A stretch of 64,000 nt of DNA from Candidatus Leptofilum proximum (GTDB lineage Bacteria > Chloroflexota > Anaerolineae > Promineifilales > Promineifilaceae), in NCBI GenBank assembly GCA_016710325.1, contig JADJXK010000002.1:3038001-3102000 (forward strand), given 5' to 3'. Positions 44,083 to 52,500 of the stretch are shown here, one piece after another. The translations under genes were made by a program, and so were the position numbers. Below the pieces are notes generated by a model that did no database searches, was not told the DNA's origin, and saw only the letters and a program-made list of their open reading frames with translations. The number at the start of each line of letters is the position of its first letter. Position 1 is the first letter of the stretch.

Positions 44083-44721
44083 TTACGTGGAAATTTCCTC
44101 GGCGAGCTGGTCCAGGAATGCCTGCATGAAGGTGTTGCGTCGTTCGGCTTCGGCGCGGGCAGCGGCCGTATGCAGCGTCTGGCCAATTTTGAACAGCTTG
44201 CGGTAAAAGTGGTCAATGGTGTAGGTGAGATCGTCCGGTTCGCGGGTTTGGCAGAAGGGATCGGTACGATGGTACAACGGCCGTGCCAACACGCCACCCA
44301 CCATCAAGCAGCGCGCCACGCCAATCGCCCCAATCGCATCCAATCGATCCGCATCCTGCACCACCTTCGCCTCCAGCGTGGTGGGCATGCTGCCCGCGCT
44401 GAAGCTGTGGGCAGCAACGGCGTGGGCGATGCCCTGCAAAAACTGCTCAGGATAGGCAATCGTGCGTAAAAAACGCACCGCTTCGGCCGCTGCTAATTGG
44501 GACGCTTCGTGCCGGTTGGGTGCATTTTTGGGCAGCGTCACGCAGTCGTGCAGCCAGGCGGCGGGGATCACCACCGCCAGGTCCGCACCCTCAGCTTCGG
44601 CCAGCTGCCGCGCCATGTGCACCACCCGCTGAATGTGCTGCATGTCGTGGGCCGAATCGGCCGTCATCTGCTGCTCGATATACGCGGCAAAGGTTGCCTC
44701 TAATTCTTCCATCCGTACCAT
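44083..44721 (-). CDS. HD-domain hydrolase
   Basis: 212 residues from the ATG that follows GGAGAGAGAAAGT; an ATG five codons earlier is closer to its SD. HD motif: DSAHDMQHIQRVVHMARQLAEAEGADLAVVIPAAWLHDC (split His, His-Asp), VVQDADRLDAIGAIGVARCL for the final Asp. The family (YedJ type) includes metal-dependent phosphohydrolases. Substrate unknown. Confidence 0.88.
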   Translation of the reverse strand: MVRMEELEATFAAYIEQQMTADSAHDMQHIQRVVHMARQLAEAEGADLAVVIPAAWLHDCVTLPKNAPNRHEASQLAAAEAVRFLRTIAYPEQFLQGIAHAVAAHSFSAGSMPTTLEAKVVQDADRLDAIGAIGVARCLMVGGVLARPLYHRTDPFCQTREPDDLTYTIDHFYRKLFKIGQTLHTAAARAEAERRNTFMQAFLDQLAEEIST

Positions 44722-44741
44722 ACTTTCTCTCTCCATCCTTT

Positions 44742-44813
44742 TTGGTGTTTAGCACCGAATTGGCGCGAATTTACACAAAAATTAGCGTTAATTCGCGTCA
44801 ATTCGGTGCAAAA
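44742..44813. repeat. Quasi-palindrome GCACCGAATTGGCGCGAATT
   Basis: Left arm GCACCGAATTGGCGCGAATT (44752-44771), right arm AATTCGCGTCAATTCGGTGC (44790-44809), separated by ACACAAAAATTAGCG. Only two mismatches in 20. Confidence 0.85.
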
Positions 44814-44928
44814 TCTAGACTGCCCCCGCCAGCTCCGCATCTCTGCGCCCCACTCCTGATTTTAACACAGCGGCGAATGTATCTTTGGCACTCGCCCAAT
44901 CCCCGTTTTCATGCTATGAATAGGAGAA

Positions 44929-45110
44929 AAAATCCACAGACGACACAGATTTAGAGATCATGGTTCTTCAGGAATCCAAGGAATTAACAAGCAGTGAAGC
45001 GTGAAACGTGAAACGTGAACAGAGAAACATCACGTTTCACGTTTCATGCCAAACCGCACGAAATCCCAAAGAGCTAAGATCATCTGTGTCATCTGTGCAA
45101 TCTGTGGATA
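44929..45110. repeat. Nested composite quasi-palindrome
   Basis: Outer arms ATCCACAGACGACACAGAT (left) and ATCTGTGTCATCTGTGCAAT with CTGTGGAT (right); middle pair around GGAATCCAAGGAATT and AAATCCCAAAGAGC; inner arms GTGAAACGTGAAACGTGA and TCACGTTTCACGTTTCAT. One CGTGAAA element therefore sits inside an ATCTGTG element. Confidence 0.75.
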
Positions 45111-45127
45111 GATCAAAGGAGAGGATG

Positions 45128-46111
45128 ATGAACAAACGGCCGTTTGGCAATGAAAACACAACTGTATCCGAAATAGGCCTGGGCACCTGGCAGCTCGGGG
45201 GCGATTGGGGCAGCGTCACCGACCGGGAAGCGGAGGTGATCTTACAAACGGCCGTCGACCACGGCGTCACCTTCTTCGACACAGCTGATGTCTACGGCGG
45301 TGGCGTCAGCGAGCAGCGTATTGCCCGCTTTTTGCAGCAGCAGAACGGCCGTGTGTTTGTGGCTACCAAACTCGGCCGTTCCGGCGACCCCGGCTGGCCG
45401 CAAAACTTCACCCTGGCCAACATGCGCCAGCACACCGAAGATTCCCTGCGCCGCCTCCGGGTCGAGGCGCTCGACCTGACCCAGCTGCACTGCATCCCCA
45501 CCGAGGAGTTGCGCCGCGGCGACGTGTTTGACTACCTGCGCACCTTCCAGCAGGAAGGCAAGATCAAGCGCTTTGGCGCCAGCGTCGAGTCGATGGAAGA
45601 GGCGCTCATCTGCCTGGAGCAGGACGGGCTGGCTTCGCTGCAAATCATCTTCAACATCTTCCGCCAGAAGCCGATTCACACCCTGTTTGACCAGGCGCAG
45701 GCCAAAGGCGTGGCGATCATCGTGCGGCTGCCGCTGGCTTCTGGCCTGCTGGCGGGTAAGTTCACCGCCAAGACCACCTTTCCCGAGGACGATCACCGCA
45801 ACTACAACCGTGACGGCGACGCCTTCAACGTCGGCGAGACATTTGCCGGGCTGCCGTTTGAATACGGCGTGTCGCTGGCCGACCGGCTGAAACCGCTGGT
45901 GCCCGAAGGCATGACGATGGCCCAGATGGCCCAGCGCTGGGTGCTTGACTTCCCGGCGGTAACAACGGTCATTACCGGGGCGACGCGGGCGGAACAGGTG
46001 GTGGGCAATACGGCCGTCTCCCAACTCCTGCCCCTCTCCCCCGAACTTCACCAAACCCTGGCCACCTTCTACCAAACCCACGTCACCGACCATATCCGTG
46101 GCCCGTATTAA
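45128..46111 (+). CDS. Aldo/keto reductase
   Basis: 327 residues from ATG 45128, 6 bases after AAGGAG (ATG 45125 is a near-equal choice). TIM-barrel AKR: VSEIGLGTWQLGG, HGVTFFDTADVYGGGVSE (Asp and Tyr), FVATKLGRSGDPG (Lys), DLTQLHCIP (His), and a C-terminal QRWVLDFPAVTTVITGATRAEQV (NADPH binding). Reduces aldehydes or sugars; substrate unknown. This type is common in Chloroflexota-like sugar metabolism. Confidence 0.93.
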   Translation: MNKRPFGNENTTVSEIGLGTWQLGGDWGSVTDREAEVILQTAVDHGVTFFDTADVYGGGVSEQRIARFLQQQNGRVFVATKLGRSGDPGWPQNFTLANMRQHTEDSLRRLRVEALDLTQLHCIPTEELRRGDVFDYLRTFQQEGKIKRFGASVESMEEALICLEQDGLASLQIIFNIFRQKPIHTLFDQAQAKGVAIIVRLPLASGLLAGKFTAKTTFPEDDHRNYNRDGDAFNVGETFAGLPFEYGVSLADRLKPLVPEGMTMAQMAQRWVLDFPAVTTVITGATRAEQVVGNTAVSQLLPLSPELHQTLATFYQTHVTDHIRGPY

Positions 46112-46116
46112 GTAGG

Positions 46117-46183
46117 ACACAGATGAACACTGATAAACGCAGATAAGAATCTGTGAAAATCTGTGTTCATCTGTGTCCCATTC
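46117..46183. repeat. Quasi-palindrome of ATCTGTGTTC/GAACACAGAT units
   Basis: ACACAGATGAACACTGATAA and AACGCAGAT face ATCTGTGAAAATCTGTGTTC and ATCTGTGTCC. Ends just before the AAAGGAG of the rhomboid gene. Confidence 0.85.
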
Positions 46184-46198
46184 CCAAAGGAGCAGAAA

Positions 46199-46948
46199 AT
46201 GATTCCCATTGGTGACGACAACCGCGACCGGACCATCACGCCATACGTCAATTACGTTCTGATTGCCATCAATCTGATTGTCTTTATTCTCTTTCAGGGG
46301 GCGGGTAACAACCTGGAATTCACCTACGCCTTTTCCACCGTGCCGCAAGAAATTGTGACCGGCGAGGACCTGGTGACGGAAAGCAGCCAGGTCCAGGACC
46401 CAACCACCGGCCAGATCTACGTTCTGCCCGGTTTGCAGCCCACGCCGATTTCCGTCTATATCACCCTGCTCACCTCGATGTTTATGCACGGCGGCTGGGC
46501 GCATATTTTGGGCAACATGCTCTACCTCTGGATTTTTGGCGATAATTTAGAGGATAGGTTGGGACACGGCCGTTACCTGCTCTTCTACCTGCTCGTGGGG
46601 CTGCTGGCTTCCCTGGCCCACGTCTTCACGTCGGTTCTCATTGGAGACAATTTGCAGATACCCAGCCTGGGCGCGTCCGGCGCGATTGCCGGGGTGCTGG
46701 GCGGCTACCTGCTGCTGTTTCCTGGCCGCCGCGTTACCGTCATTTTGGTGCGCGTGGTGACCCAGGTGCGGGCTATTTTTGCCGTGGGCCTCTGGTTTTT
46801 GCTCCAATTGGTGGGGGGCTTGGGCGTGCTCGGCGGCGGCAGCGATGGCGTGGCCTACGCTGCTCACATCGGCGGGTTTATTGCCGGTCTGGCGTTGATC
46901 AAGCTGTTTGCTGCGGGGCGCCAGCCGCAGCGCACGCAGAGTTGGTAA
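46199..46948 (+). CDS. Rhomboid intramembrane serine protease
   Basis: 249 residues from ATG 46199, 6 bases after AAAGGAG (a GTG 36 bases upstream lies in the repeat). Six-helix rhomboid core: MFMHGGWAHILGNMLYLWIFG, the catalytic GxSG in LGASGAIAGVLGGYL, and the catalytic His in YAAHIGGFIAG. Cleaves membrane-protein segments in the lipid bilayer. A long loop between TM1 and TM2 carries acidic residues. Substrates unknown. Confidence 0.95.
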   Translation: MIPIGDDNRDRTITPYVNYVLIAINLIVFILFQGAGNNLEFTYAFSTVPQEIVTGEDLVTESSQVQDPTTGQIYVLPGLQPTPISVYITLLTSMFMHGGWAHILGNMLYLWIFGDNLEDRLGHGRYLLFYLLVGLLASLAHVFTSVLIGDNLQIPSLGASGAIAGVLGGYLLLFPGRRVTVILVRVVTQVRAIFAVGLWFLLQLVGGLGVLGGGSDGVAYAAHIGGFIAGLALIKLFAAGRQPQRTQSW

Positions 46949-46969
46949 CTGTTGCGCACTAAACTTAAC

Positions 46970-48007
46970 CTACCCTGATTTGGCCGAATCAGCTGCCTCT
47001 AGATGATCCGTGATATTTTTTATGAGCTTTGCCATATCTGGCACGGGAAAAATATGGCCCAGGCCTTCCAGCCACAAGGCTTTGGCATTGGGGATGGTGG
47101 CAGCCAGTTTTCGGCCGTGTTCGACCGGCATCATCTGATCGGCCGTTCCGTGAATAATCAGCGTGGGCACATTCAACAGTTTCAACTTTTCATGGCGCGA
47201 ACCGGAAATGGTAACGGCCGTAAAATGCTGCATCGCCCCCCGTAGATTAATCCCCCGCCGTCGCCGCAACCCATACAAAACAACTTCGGCCTGTTCACGA
47301 ACATCTAGCTGATTATAGCCCAGAGCCGCCACATGTTTGGCAATAATCTCCTTGATCAAGTTTTTCTCACCGCCCAGCCAACGGTATTTCAAAAGCGGCA
47401 AGCCTTTTATAGCAGAGCCAACAAAGTAGCGTGTTGATAAACTCGGCAGGTCGGGATCGCCCACAAAACCGGAACTCATCATGAGGGTGAGTGAAGCAGT
47501 TCGGGCAGGCTGCTGGATAGCCAACTCTTGCGCCACCATGCCGCCCATCGACAGCCCCACCAGGTGGGCCCGCTCAACCTGAAGCGCATCCAGCACGGCC
47601 ACAACATCACGCGCCATGTCGGCCACCGCGTACGGATTTTTGCGGTCCCAGTTTTCAACCCAGTCAGACATGCCCGTTCCCCGGTGATCGTAACGAATCA
47701 CCTGGTAACCAGCCTCTAAAAAGCCGCGCATGAACTTTGGCGGCCAGAATAAAGCGTTGCCCCCCATGCCCATCAGCAGCAGGACAACACCTTTGGACGA
47801 ACCTTCCGGGGAAAGGCGCTCATACCAGATCGACAACCCGTCCGACGAAGCAAAACCGGTTTCGCCCACAATCATTTCTGGCAGTTCGCTGTTTATCACC
47901 TCATCAATGATCGCATCTGTATCCGGCGGCAGCTTTGGACCACCAATAAAAATAAAAATCAAAACTGCTGCCAGAAAAATTAACAAGCCAACCAGTAAAG
48001 GAAACAT
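46970..48007 (-). CDS. Membrane-anchored alpha/beta hydrolase
   Basis: 345 residues. N-terminal membrane helix (LLVGLLIFLAAVLIFIFIG), then an alpha/beta fold: VVLLLMGMGGNALFW (oxyanion HGM-like), YDHRGTGMSDW, nucleophile elbow LVGLSMGGMVAQELA (S), and catalytic Asp/His in HGTADQMMPVEHG and EGLGHIFPVPDM. Likely an esterase or lipase acting at the membrane face. Confidence 0.9.
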   Translation of the reverse strand: MFPLLVGLLIFLAAVLIFIFIGGPKLPPDTDAIIDEVINSELPEMIVGETGFASSDGLSIWYERLSPEGSSKGVVLLLMGMGGNALFWPPKFMRGFLEAGYQVIRYDHRGTGMSDWVENWDRKNPYAVADMARDVVAVLDALQVERAHLVGLSMGGMVAQELAIQQPARTASLTLMMSSGFVGDPDLPSLSTRYFVGSAIKGLPLLKYRWLGGEKNLIKEIIAKHVAALGYNQLDVREQAEVVLYGLRRRRGINLRGAMQHFTAVTISGSRHEKLKLLNVPTLIIHGTADQMMPVEHGRKLAATIPNAKALWLEGLGHIFPVPDMAKLIKNITDHLEAADSAKSG

Positions 48008-48136
48008 TTTCTACCCTACAATGATAGACTCGAAGAAATACTGATATAACCTTCTCGATACTTCTTAATTCGGGAGACGATAATCCATCGTCATTCTACC
48101 ACAAAACCCCTCATCCAATTTACATAAAATATCGTC

Positions 48137-48165
48137 TTTACCCATGCCAGCGGGAATGTTACAAT
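48137..48165 (+). promoter_or_regulatory. Sigma-70-type promoter for the STAND NTPase operon
   Basis: TTTACC (48137-48142), 17 bases, TACAAT (48160-48165). Transcription would start near 48172, giving a 160-base leader that includes the quasi-palindrome. Confidence 0.6.
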
Positions 48166-48250
48166 GTGACCCATGACATAACGTGCGTTACGGCCGTATC
48201 CCTATCCCAAGTTCACGGTTCTGGCAGCGGCAACAGGGGAATGATATTAA

Positions 48251-48300
48251 GTAATTGGGTAATTAGGTAAATGCGCAATTACTCAATTACCCAATTACTC
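48251..48300. repeat. Quasi-palindrome of TAATTGGG/CCCAATTA units
   Basis: GTAATTGGGTAATTAGGTAA and AATTACTCAATTACCCAATT with ACTC flank. In the 5' leader of the STAND gene. Confidence 0.85.
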
Positions 48301-48332
48301 TCCCAATGCCCGCCCAAAAATTGCAGAAGTGT

Positions 48333-49436
48333 ATGAGCAATATTTACAACCCTGCCCTCTTTGTTAACCAGGAACGCAAATTCCTTGGCTTTCAAAAACT
48401 GCTGCGCCCCGAGACGCGGCAGGCGGTGATGCTGATCCAGGCCACCAAGGACATGGGCAAAACGTGGCTCGCCGGGCGCATGCAGGACCACTGCCTGGAG
48501 CCTACCGTCAACTTACCCGCCGTCTACGTCGATTTTCGCAATCCCAAGCAGGATCACCACGACTTTTTGGGGCTGGTGCGCCTCATCCGCCAGCAGCTCA
48601 ACCAGCCGACCTACTTCAACCAGCTTAACGAAATCATCAACAGCTACAGTGATGCACCTATTGGTGCTCTTTCCGCCCTTGGCCTGCTGCGGCAAAACAT
48701 CGTCGACAGCTTCAGCCTGGACGAAATCCGCAGCATTTGCCTGGACATCGCCATCAACTACGAAGAGCTGAGCGGCGACACGCTTTCGGCGCGGGCCGGA
48801 TCGCTGGTGGCCTACTGCCAGCGCCGCCAGCTGCTGACAGTGCTCATCACCCGCTGCGCGGAACTACGGGCACGTTTGAACTGGTGGGATGGTTTGGATG
48901 CGTTTCGGGCGGGAACGGCCGTAACCACCCAACCTACCCAAGCCGCCATCACCGAAGACAACATGGGCTTCCTGCGCGCCGACAGCGCCGCCGACCAGAC
49001 CCGCATCGAGCGCCAGATCAACGACGCCTTTTTTGCTGCCCTCACCGCCCTGCTGGCCGACCGCGCCTCGCTGGTGCTGCTCTTCGACTCCTACGAAGCC
49101 ATCAAACCTGATGCCGACCGCTGGCTGCGCCAGGAACTGCTGCCCCGCGTGCGCGACGGTCACCTCAGCGAACTGGTCATCATCATCACCGGGCGGCAAA
49201 CGCCGGATTTGAGCGACCTGAACATGAACCATTTACTCGTCAAAACCAACCTGGAACCATTTGACGAACCGACGGTACGCGAGTATTTTGAACAGCGGCG
49301 CAAGGTAATCATCGCCGGGCTGGACTGGCGCACCATCCTGGTGACCAGCGGCGGTGTGCCCGGCGCCCTGGCCATGATGGCCGACCACGCCATGGCCACC
49401 ACCAGCGCCGACGACGACTTTTTCAATGATCTGTGA
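48333..49436 (+). CDS. STAND-type P-loop NTPase with internal EAD-like domain
   Basis: 367 residues from ATG 48333 (preceded by AGAAG; an ATG 27 bases earlier is possible). Walker A ATKDMGKT at residues 37-44; Walker B-like LLFDSYE near 249-255; VIIITGRQ (sensor 1) near 282-289; GGVPGAL, the STAND GxP motif, near 340-346. Between Walker A and B, residues about 117-186 form a module LRQNIVDSFSLDEIRSICLD ... YEELSGD ... LVAYCQRR that matches effector-associated domains (EAD) used for homotypic recruitment in bacterial STAND/TIR systems. It ends right after the GxP, without the winged-helix and sensor parts that should follow; the next gene supplies these in the same frame. Confidence 0.75.
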   Translation: MSNIYNPALFVNQERKFLGFQKLLRPETRQAVMLIQATKDMGKTWLAGRMQDHCLEPTVNLPAVYVDFRNPKQDHHDFLGLVRLIRQQLNQPTYFNQLNEIINSYSDAPIGALSALGLLRQNIVDSFSLDEIRSICLDIAINYEELSGDTLSARAGSLVAYCQRRQLLTVLITRCAELRARLNWWDGLDAFRAGTAVTTQPTQAAITEDNMGFLRADSAADQTRIERQINDAFFAALTALLADRASLVLLFDSYEAIKPDADRWLRQELLPRVRDGHLSELVIIITGRQTPDLSDLNMNHLLVKTNLEPFDEPTVREYFEQRRKVIIAGLDWRTILVTSGGVPGALAMMADHAMATTSADDDFFNDL

Positions 49437-49440
49437 CAAA

Positions 49441-49510
49441 CAAACCGCAAAGGACGCGAAGCACGCAAAGATAAATAATAATCCTTTGCGCCCTCTGCGT
49501 TCTTTGCGGT
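49441..49510. repeat. 27-base-arm quasi-palindrome splitting the STAND gene
   Basis: Left arm starting ACCGCAAAGGACGCGAAG, right arm ending GCGTTCTTTGCGGT; about 22 of 27 positions pair. Includes TAATAA stops in the shared frame. CGCAAAG/CTTTGCG repeats of this kind are seen in many environmental genomes. Confidence 0.85.
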
Positions 49511-49520
49511 AAAAATCATT

Positions 49521-52500
49521 ATGAGCAGCGACGTTACCGCCACCACCGCAACCTATCTTGAGCGCATCCTGGATGAAGTGCATCCCATGATGGCTGAGGC
49601 GCTTTACCTGGCCGCCGTGCCGGTCTGGTTTAACGCCGATTTGTTTGCCGCCATGCGCCAGGTGGACGACGGCCGTAACGAAGGTCTCATCGAACGCCTG
49701 CTGCGCTACTCCTTTGTCCGCACCCTCTCCACCGGCGAAGACGAACCCGCCACCTACGCCATCCGCCCCGACGAGCGTGTCTTTTTGCAGCGCCGCTGGA
49801 TCGCCCGTGACCGGCCTGCCTATCTCACCACCCACCAGCGCGCCCTGGCGTATTGGCAAAGCCACCCCGATCCCAACCCGCAGCGACAGCGCCGCCTTAT
49901 TTTGTACCACCTGCTTTTTGTCGATCAGACCGCGGGCATCAACTTCCTCATCGACAGCTTCCGCCTCTACCACAAAGAGCGCCAGATCACCGAAATCGAG
50001 CGCCTGTTGGACACCGTCACCGACGCCCGCTTTTACCTGGTGGTGCTCAAGCAAGACCTCACCCTGCTAGACGATCTACTGCGCCACATGTGGGCGCGGG
50101 TCAACCAGCTGCGCGGCCTGTGGCCCAGCAGCCTGCAAACCCTGGCCGAACTGCGCGCCAGGCCCACTTTATCGCCCTTGCTGCGCCCTTACGTCATCCG
50201 CGCCCACGGCGAATCACTGGCGCAAATGGGCCAGTTTGTAGAAGCTATCGCCGCTTACAAGCAAACACTATCCCTGTTTGATGCCGAAGAGCAGCGCCTG
50301 CGCCAGCCAGAGACGGCGCCCACGGCCCAACCTGAAGCCTTCACCAGCGTTACCGATCTCACCCGCATTCAGATTGAACGGGCCTACACCCGGCTGGCCC
50401 TGGGCGATGCCTACGTCGGCCTGGCCGAGACCACCCGTGAGCATAACCCGCTCGTCCTACCCGAGCCTTCCAGCCGCCTGCACCAGCTGCGCGACTTCGC
50501 CGTCTTTTTGCTCTCGCTGCCGCTGCTGCTCTACATCAGCGTTTACCTTGGACGGCGTGTCTGGCACCCGCGCTTCTGGCCCATTCTGCTGAACCTGGAC
50601 TGGATTGTTACCCGCTTGTTTGTCAGCGGGGCAAACCAGTACCGCCTGGCCGACCGGCTGCTGGAGCAGCATGGCGAACCGGCCGAAGGCGTGGCCGCCG
50701 ACGAAAAGCTGGCCTATCTCTACCTGAGCCTGGACGACAACCAGCAGGCCGAAGCACTTTTCCGGCGGCTGCTGGCTGAAGAAGATGCGCCGTTGGGCAG
50801 TTACCGCCGCCTGTCGGTGAACCTGGGGCTGGCCGAGGCGCTGCTGGGGCAACGGCAGCCAGAAGCTGCCCGCCACTATGCCGAAGAAGCGCTGCCAGAA
50901 ATCGACCAGTATGAGGACGCCGCGCTGGAAGCCCGCACCCGCGTGCTGCTGGCCGAAGCCCACCTGGGCCTGGCCGCCACAGACGGCCGTGAGGTGCAGT
51001 CGGCCATCTTGCAGTTTGAGCGCGCCTTGGGCATCTACCAGCAGCAAAACGACGATATCTGGGCCACGGAGATTGCTGACCGGCTGTACGCCATCACCCA
51101 CGACGAACGGTTTGACGAAAACCAGCAAGAAGCGGCGCGACGGGTGGCTACGGCCGTTTCCGAGTTCACCTATCCCATTCGCTACCGCCATCCGGCCACC
51201 GTCATTTTTCGCCACGCCGTTTTTATTTTGCTTTCCATCGTGATCTTTTTGCTGCCGCTGTACACTATCCGGCTGGACACCGGCAGCCTGGTCTCACCAG
51301 CCATCACCTTCAAGGGGCGCGAATTTGTGCTCTGGCCCGCCCTCATCGTGGAGGAGCTGGACGCCACACAGAGCAATCCAGACGCCGAGATCGAGTCCGA
51401 TGCACCCGCCGTGGGCAATACGGCCGCTCCCCTCCAGTTCCGCCCCGCCATTGCCGACGCCGGGCTGACGGTCAACGCCGTGCCCTCCACCGATACCGAC
51501 GTGGCCTTGCAGCTGGGCGTCATCTTGCTGCTGGGCTATGTGCTGCTGTCTACGGCCGTAGGCATTGCCGCCCTTGTCTTCACCCCGCTCACTACCCTGC
51601 AGCAGGCCGGGCGCGGCCGCGTGCGGCTCAACAGCAGTCGCCTGGCCGTGGGCGATGACCAGATTGCCTGGCACGATGTCACCCAGGCGGTTACGGCCGA
51701 TCTGATGTTGGTGCGTGAGCCGCTGCCCGACGACGCCAACTTTGCCCTGAACAGCCAGCAGACACAGGTCATCGTGCCGGGCAACACCGCCCGCTACGAA
51801 ACCGTGCGGCAGCGCGCCGCTGGCTACCTGCCCACCACGCTGCCGCGCCAGGATTGGAGCTACAGGCTGGTCTACAGCAAAATGGGCGCCTGGTACATCG
51901 GCACGGCGGCGCTGCTCACCGTGCTGGCGCTGCTGGGCAGCCGCTTCCCCACCCTGCTCAACTTCGATTTCCCCGGCACCCCCTACAGCCTGGCAGATTT
52001 GTACCCGTACCTCTACCTGGGACTGTTTGTCCCGCCGCTGTGGGCCTTTGTGTTACGGCCGTTGCAAATTCGCCACCACCTGTTCCGGCGCAGCCGCCTG
52101 GCCTTGTGGCTCGGCCTCGTCGGGCTGCTCCTGCTGGTGCTGCGGCTGGGCTCCCTCTTTTTCCCCTGGTTCACCATGCCCGATATTTACCCCTCGCTGG
52201 GCATTTTGTTGGTCATCGGCGGCGTTACCCGCGCCTTGTGGCAGACGCGCGTGCCCGCCAGCCAGCCACCGACCTACCCGCTGTGGCTGCGGCTGGGCGG
52301 GCTGCTCCTGGCCATATTCACCCTGTTTGTCATGGGCGGCCATCTGCTGCGCGAGGTGAGCAGCTACCACTTTTTGATTGTGGGCAACAACCGGCGCGAC
52401 CGCTCCCTGGCGCAAACGGAAGAAGCCGCCGCCGTAGCCCTGGCCAACGAGGCCCTCATCACCTACAACCGCGCTGTTGAGATTGCCCAGCGCAAGGTGC

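Larger units (their letters stand above)
44722..45127. other. Gene-free region rich in nested repeats
   Basis: No gene seen in about 400 bp between the HD gene and the aldo/keto reductase. It contains the two quasi-palindromes listed below and a good AAAGGAGAGG ribosome-binding site at its right end. Confidence 0.75.
48008..48332 (+). other. Divergent upstream region of the STAND NTPase gene
   Basis: No gene. Holds the promoter at 48137-48165, a small TAACG-TG-CGTTA palindrome (about 48179-48190), an ACGGCCGT site, and a quasi-palindrome at 48251-48300 that would lie in the 5' leader. Confidence 0.65.
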
